6,896 nucleotides of DNA from Spirochaetota bacterium (GTDB lineage: Bacteria > Spirochaetota > Spirochaetia > Treponematales > Breznakiellaceae): NCBI GenBank assembly GCA_023398155.1, contig JAEWSV010000077.1, positions 1 through 6,896 of the forward strand, in the 5' to 3' direction. Each line of letters starts with the position of its first letter. Within the stretch, counting starts at the first letter, position 1. Position numbers and translations under genes: made by a program. The notes beneath the pieces are model-generated. The model did not search any database. It was not told where the DNA came from and was given only the letters and a program-made list of their open reading frames with translations. Shown piece after piece: positions 5,124 to 6,896 of this stretch.

Positions 5124-6896
5124 ATGAAGATACGAATGAAATTGATCCTCTTGACCCTGGGCTCCCAATTCATGATGGCACTGGCCATCATCCTCTATAT
5201 AGTCGCCGCTCGGCCCATCGAGGTGCTCCAGGAGGAGAACGGAGCCTTCCGGGAAGTCGCCATGGCCGCGGAAATCCTGCAGGGCGAGGCGAGTAAACTC
5301 GCCGTCATGCCGGTGATCAGCCAACTGGAGGCGTTCAGGAAGGCTACGGAGAACTACGCGGCCGCCATCGACCGCGTGCGCGCGCTCAAGGCACTGCCGA
5401 CGATCAACGCGGCCATGAAAGAGGCGGTGGAAGCCGTCGGCAAGCTGGAAGACATGACCCAAGACTCCTTCAAGAAGATCACCAAAGGTACCGAAGACCT
5501 CATCAATGACTTTCAGAGACTGGACCTGATGCAGCAAGAAGTCGCGGTTCAGACCATCATCACGCGGAGCTACGACCAGAGTTACGACGAAATGGCGCGG
5601 AACGCGGCCCAATTCCACGTGAGCGTCCTCTTCCGCGAACTGCGGAAGGGGAACGACGTGCTCTTGACCACCTCAGACATCATCAAGGAGAAGCAAGCGC
5701 TCGTCGACGAGGAGATCGGGAGAGTCAAGGCGCGGAGTTCGCTCATGACCGCCGCGATCATCATCGTGATCTTTATCCTGGTGACTATCATGTCCAGCCT
5801 CCTCGCCCACGGTATCGTGGTCTCGGTGCTTTCGCTCCGGGAAACCGTTGAGCTCATGAGCACCGGCGACCTGACCCTCCGGCTCTCCATGAAACGCAAG
5901 GACGAGATCGGTAAGCTCGCAACCGACATCGACCGCCTCATGGAGAGCTTCAACGTTTCCATCGCCCAAATCCAGGCGGCTTCGGCCCAGAACCACGCCT
6001 TGCGCGACCAAGTGCTCAAGGCCGCCACGGAGGCCGGCAACGCCGCGGTCCAGATCGAGGCGAATTCGGAGTCGATACGGAGCCGTATGCTGAAGATGGA
6101 CGGTATGATCGGTAGCGCGGAGCAGGGCTCCGTCGACGCGGTCCGCTCCATCGAGAGCTTCAATAACCGCCTCGGCGCGCAAAACCTGCACGTGAACGAG
6201 ACCGTCGCCGCGGTCACCGAGATGCTCGCCTCCATCGAGAGCATCGACCGCATCACCGACCGGGACCGCGAGGCGGCGGCGGCTTTGGTGAACGAGGCCG
6301 AGGAGAGCAAGGACGTCCTGGAGTCCGCCTTCGAGAAGGTAGCGGAGATCACCGAGAGCGTGAGCGCCATCCAGGGCATGGCCGAGGTGATCGCGGGCAT
6401 CGCGAGCCAGACCAACATCCTGGCCATGAACGCCGCCATCGAGGCCGCCCACGCCGGCGAATTCGGCAAGGGCTTCGCGGTCGTCGCCGACGAGATCGGC
6501 AAGCTCGCGGCGGCCAGCGCCCTCAATTCAGACGAGATCGCCAGGACCATCACCGCCATCGTCACCAAGATCGAGGAGGCGAGCGCTTCGCGGGAGACCG
6601 CGAAAGGAACCTTCAACACCATCAGCGACCGGATCCGCTCGGTCTCCGATTCCATCGCCGAGATATACGGCAACGTGAACGAGATGCAGGCGGGCAGCAA
6701 GCAGATCCTCGCCGCCATGGAGAACATGCGCGGATCCTCGGGGCAGATCACCGACGAATCAGGGAAGATCGAACAGACCGCCCGCGATATCGGCGAGACC
6801 ATGGCCAAGCTCGGCCACCTATCCCACGAGGTCACCTCGAATATCGAAGAAATAAACGTCGGCATCCGGATGATCGCGGAGAACGTACGCGAGGTG
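5124..6896 (+). CDS. Methyl-accepting chemotaxis protein (partial, continues past window end)
   Basis: The frame is open for 591 codons from the ATG at 5124 to the last base, with no stop. GAGGA at 5112-5116 gives a seven-base spacing. The order is that of a transmembrane chemoreceptor: first membrane helix about residues 7-29, a largely helical outer region of about 175 residues without cysteines, second membrane helix about 207-232, and a HAMP linker about 233-285 (STGDLTLRLSMKRKDEIGKL). A long cytoplasmic coiled coil follows, with the signalling tip around 425-460: QTNILAMNAAIEAAHAGE (Q429 to E446), then GKGFAVVADEIGKLAAAS. This tip binds CheA and CheW. The end of the second coiled-coil arm and any C-terminal tail lie outside the window. 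The outer region may be a four-helix-bundle-like sensor, but I recognise no specific ligand domain. It probably has its own promoter rather than belonging to the transport operon. It might sense the sugar or its binding protein; that is conjecture. Confidence 0.93.
   Translation, partial: MKIRMKLILLTLGSQFMMALAIILYIVAARPIEVLQEENGAFREVAMAAEILQGEASKLAVMPVISQLEAFRKATENYAAAIDRVRALKALPTINAAMKEAVEAVGKLEDMTQDSFKKITKGTEDLINDFQRLDLMQQEVAVQTIITRSYDQSYDEMARNAAQFHVSVLFRELRKGNDVLLTTSDIIKEKQALVDEEIGRVKARSSLMTAAIIIVIFILVTIMSSLLAHGIVVSVLSLRETVELMSTGDLTLRLSMKRKDEIGKLATDIDRLMESFNVSIAQIQAASAQNHALRDQVLKAATEAGNAAVQIEANSESIRSRMLKMDGMIGSAEQGSVDAVRSIESFNNRLGAQNLHVNETVAAVTEMLASIESIDRITDRDREAAAALVNEAEESKDVLESAFEKVAEITESVSAIQGMAEVIAGIASQTNILAMNAAIEAAHAGEFGKGFAVVADEIGKLAAASALNSDEIARTITAIVTKIEEASASRETAKGTFNTISDRIRSVSDSIAEIYGNVNEMQAGSKQILAAMENMRGSSGQITDESGKIEQTARDIGETMAKLGHLSHEVTSNIEEINVGIRMIAENVREV

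Noticed and set aside
4897..5127. Plus-strand frame running through the 18-bp repeats and encoding ARAGNA-type hexapeptides
   Set aside because: It overlaps the end of the deacetylase in another frame and owes its length to the repeat unit being a multiple of three. No ribosome binding site or family resemblance is visible.
5582..6865. Long open minus-strand frame of 427 codons opposite the chemoreceptor
   Set aside because: It mirrors the chemoreceptor coding frame and is rich in Ser, Ala and Met without recognisable motifs. The plus-strand frame has clear HAMP and signalling-tip motifs.

Overview
The window is GC-rich and bacterial. It carries an intact carbohydrate-import operon, a chemoreceptor gene that runs off the right edge, and a left flank of decayed genes. 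I place it tentatively in the Spirochaetota or a similar motile, sugar-scavenging group. The grounds are the membrane-anchored LuxR-type regulator, the CUT1 importer without its own ATPase, the form of the chemoreceptor tip, and a flagellar-type promoter candidate before the chemoreceptor. No single feature proves this placement.

Layout. Positions 1-117 hold the last 38 codons of a plus-strand membrane protein. Positions 104-469 on the minus strand hold the fossil of an exported amidohydrolase: signal-peptide-like start, IDGTG strand and C-terminal strand share one frame, while the only surviving middle part lies in another frame and most of the catalytic barrel is gone. Positions 497-1015, also minus, encode a membrane LuxR-family regulator whose N-terminal membrane part is joined directly to the second half of the DNA-binding domain, so the first half of the helix-turn-helix is missing. 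A 164-bp divergent control region with several inverted repeats follows.

The plus-strand operon then runs through an exported sugar-binding protein (1180-2439), a pair of hairpins, two permeases (2533-3423, 3428-4276) and, six bases later, a NodB-type polysaccharide deacetylase without a signal peptide (4283-4945). The likely logic is capture of an oligosaccharide outside the inner membrane, import through the two permeases powered by an ATPase encoded elsewhere, and removal of acetyl groups in the cytoplasm. The substrate cannot be read from the sequence.

Two short tandem repeats lie about 250 bp apart: a 15-bp unit inside the deacetylase gene and an 18-bp unit just after it. Next comes an AT-rich patch with a sigma-28-like promoter candidate, then a methyl-accepting chemotaxis protein (5124 to the window end) with two membrane segments, a HAMP domain and a canonical signalling tip. 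I found no clear new defence or mobile system. The most noteworthy items are the two internally deleted genes beside a healthy transporter, the repeat insertion in the deacetylase, the cytoplasmic deacetylase in a transporter operon, and the sigma-28-like promoter.
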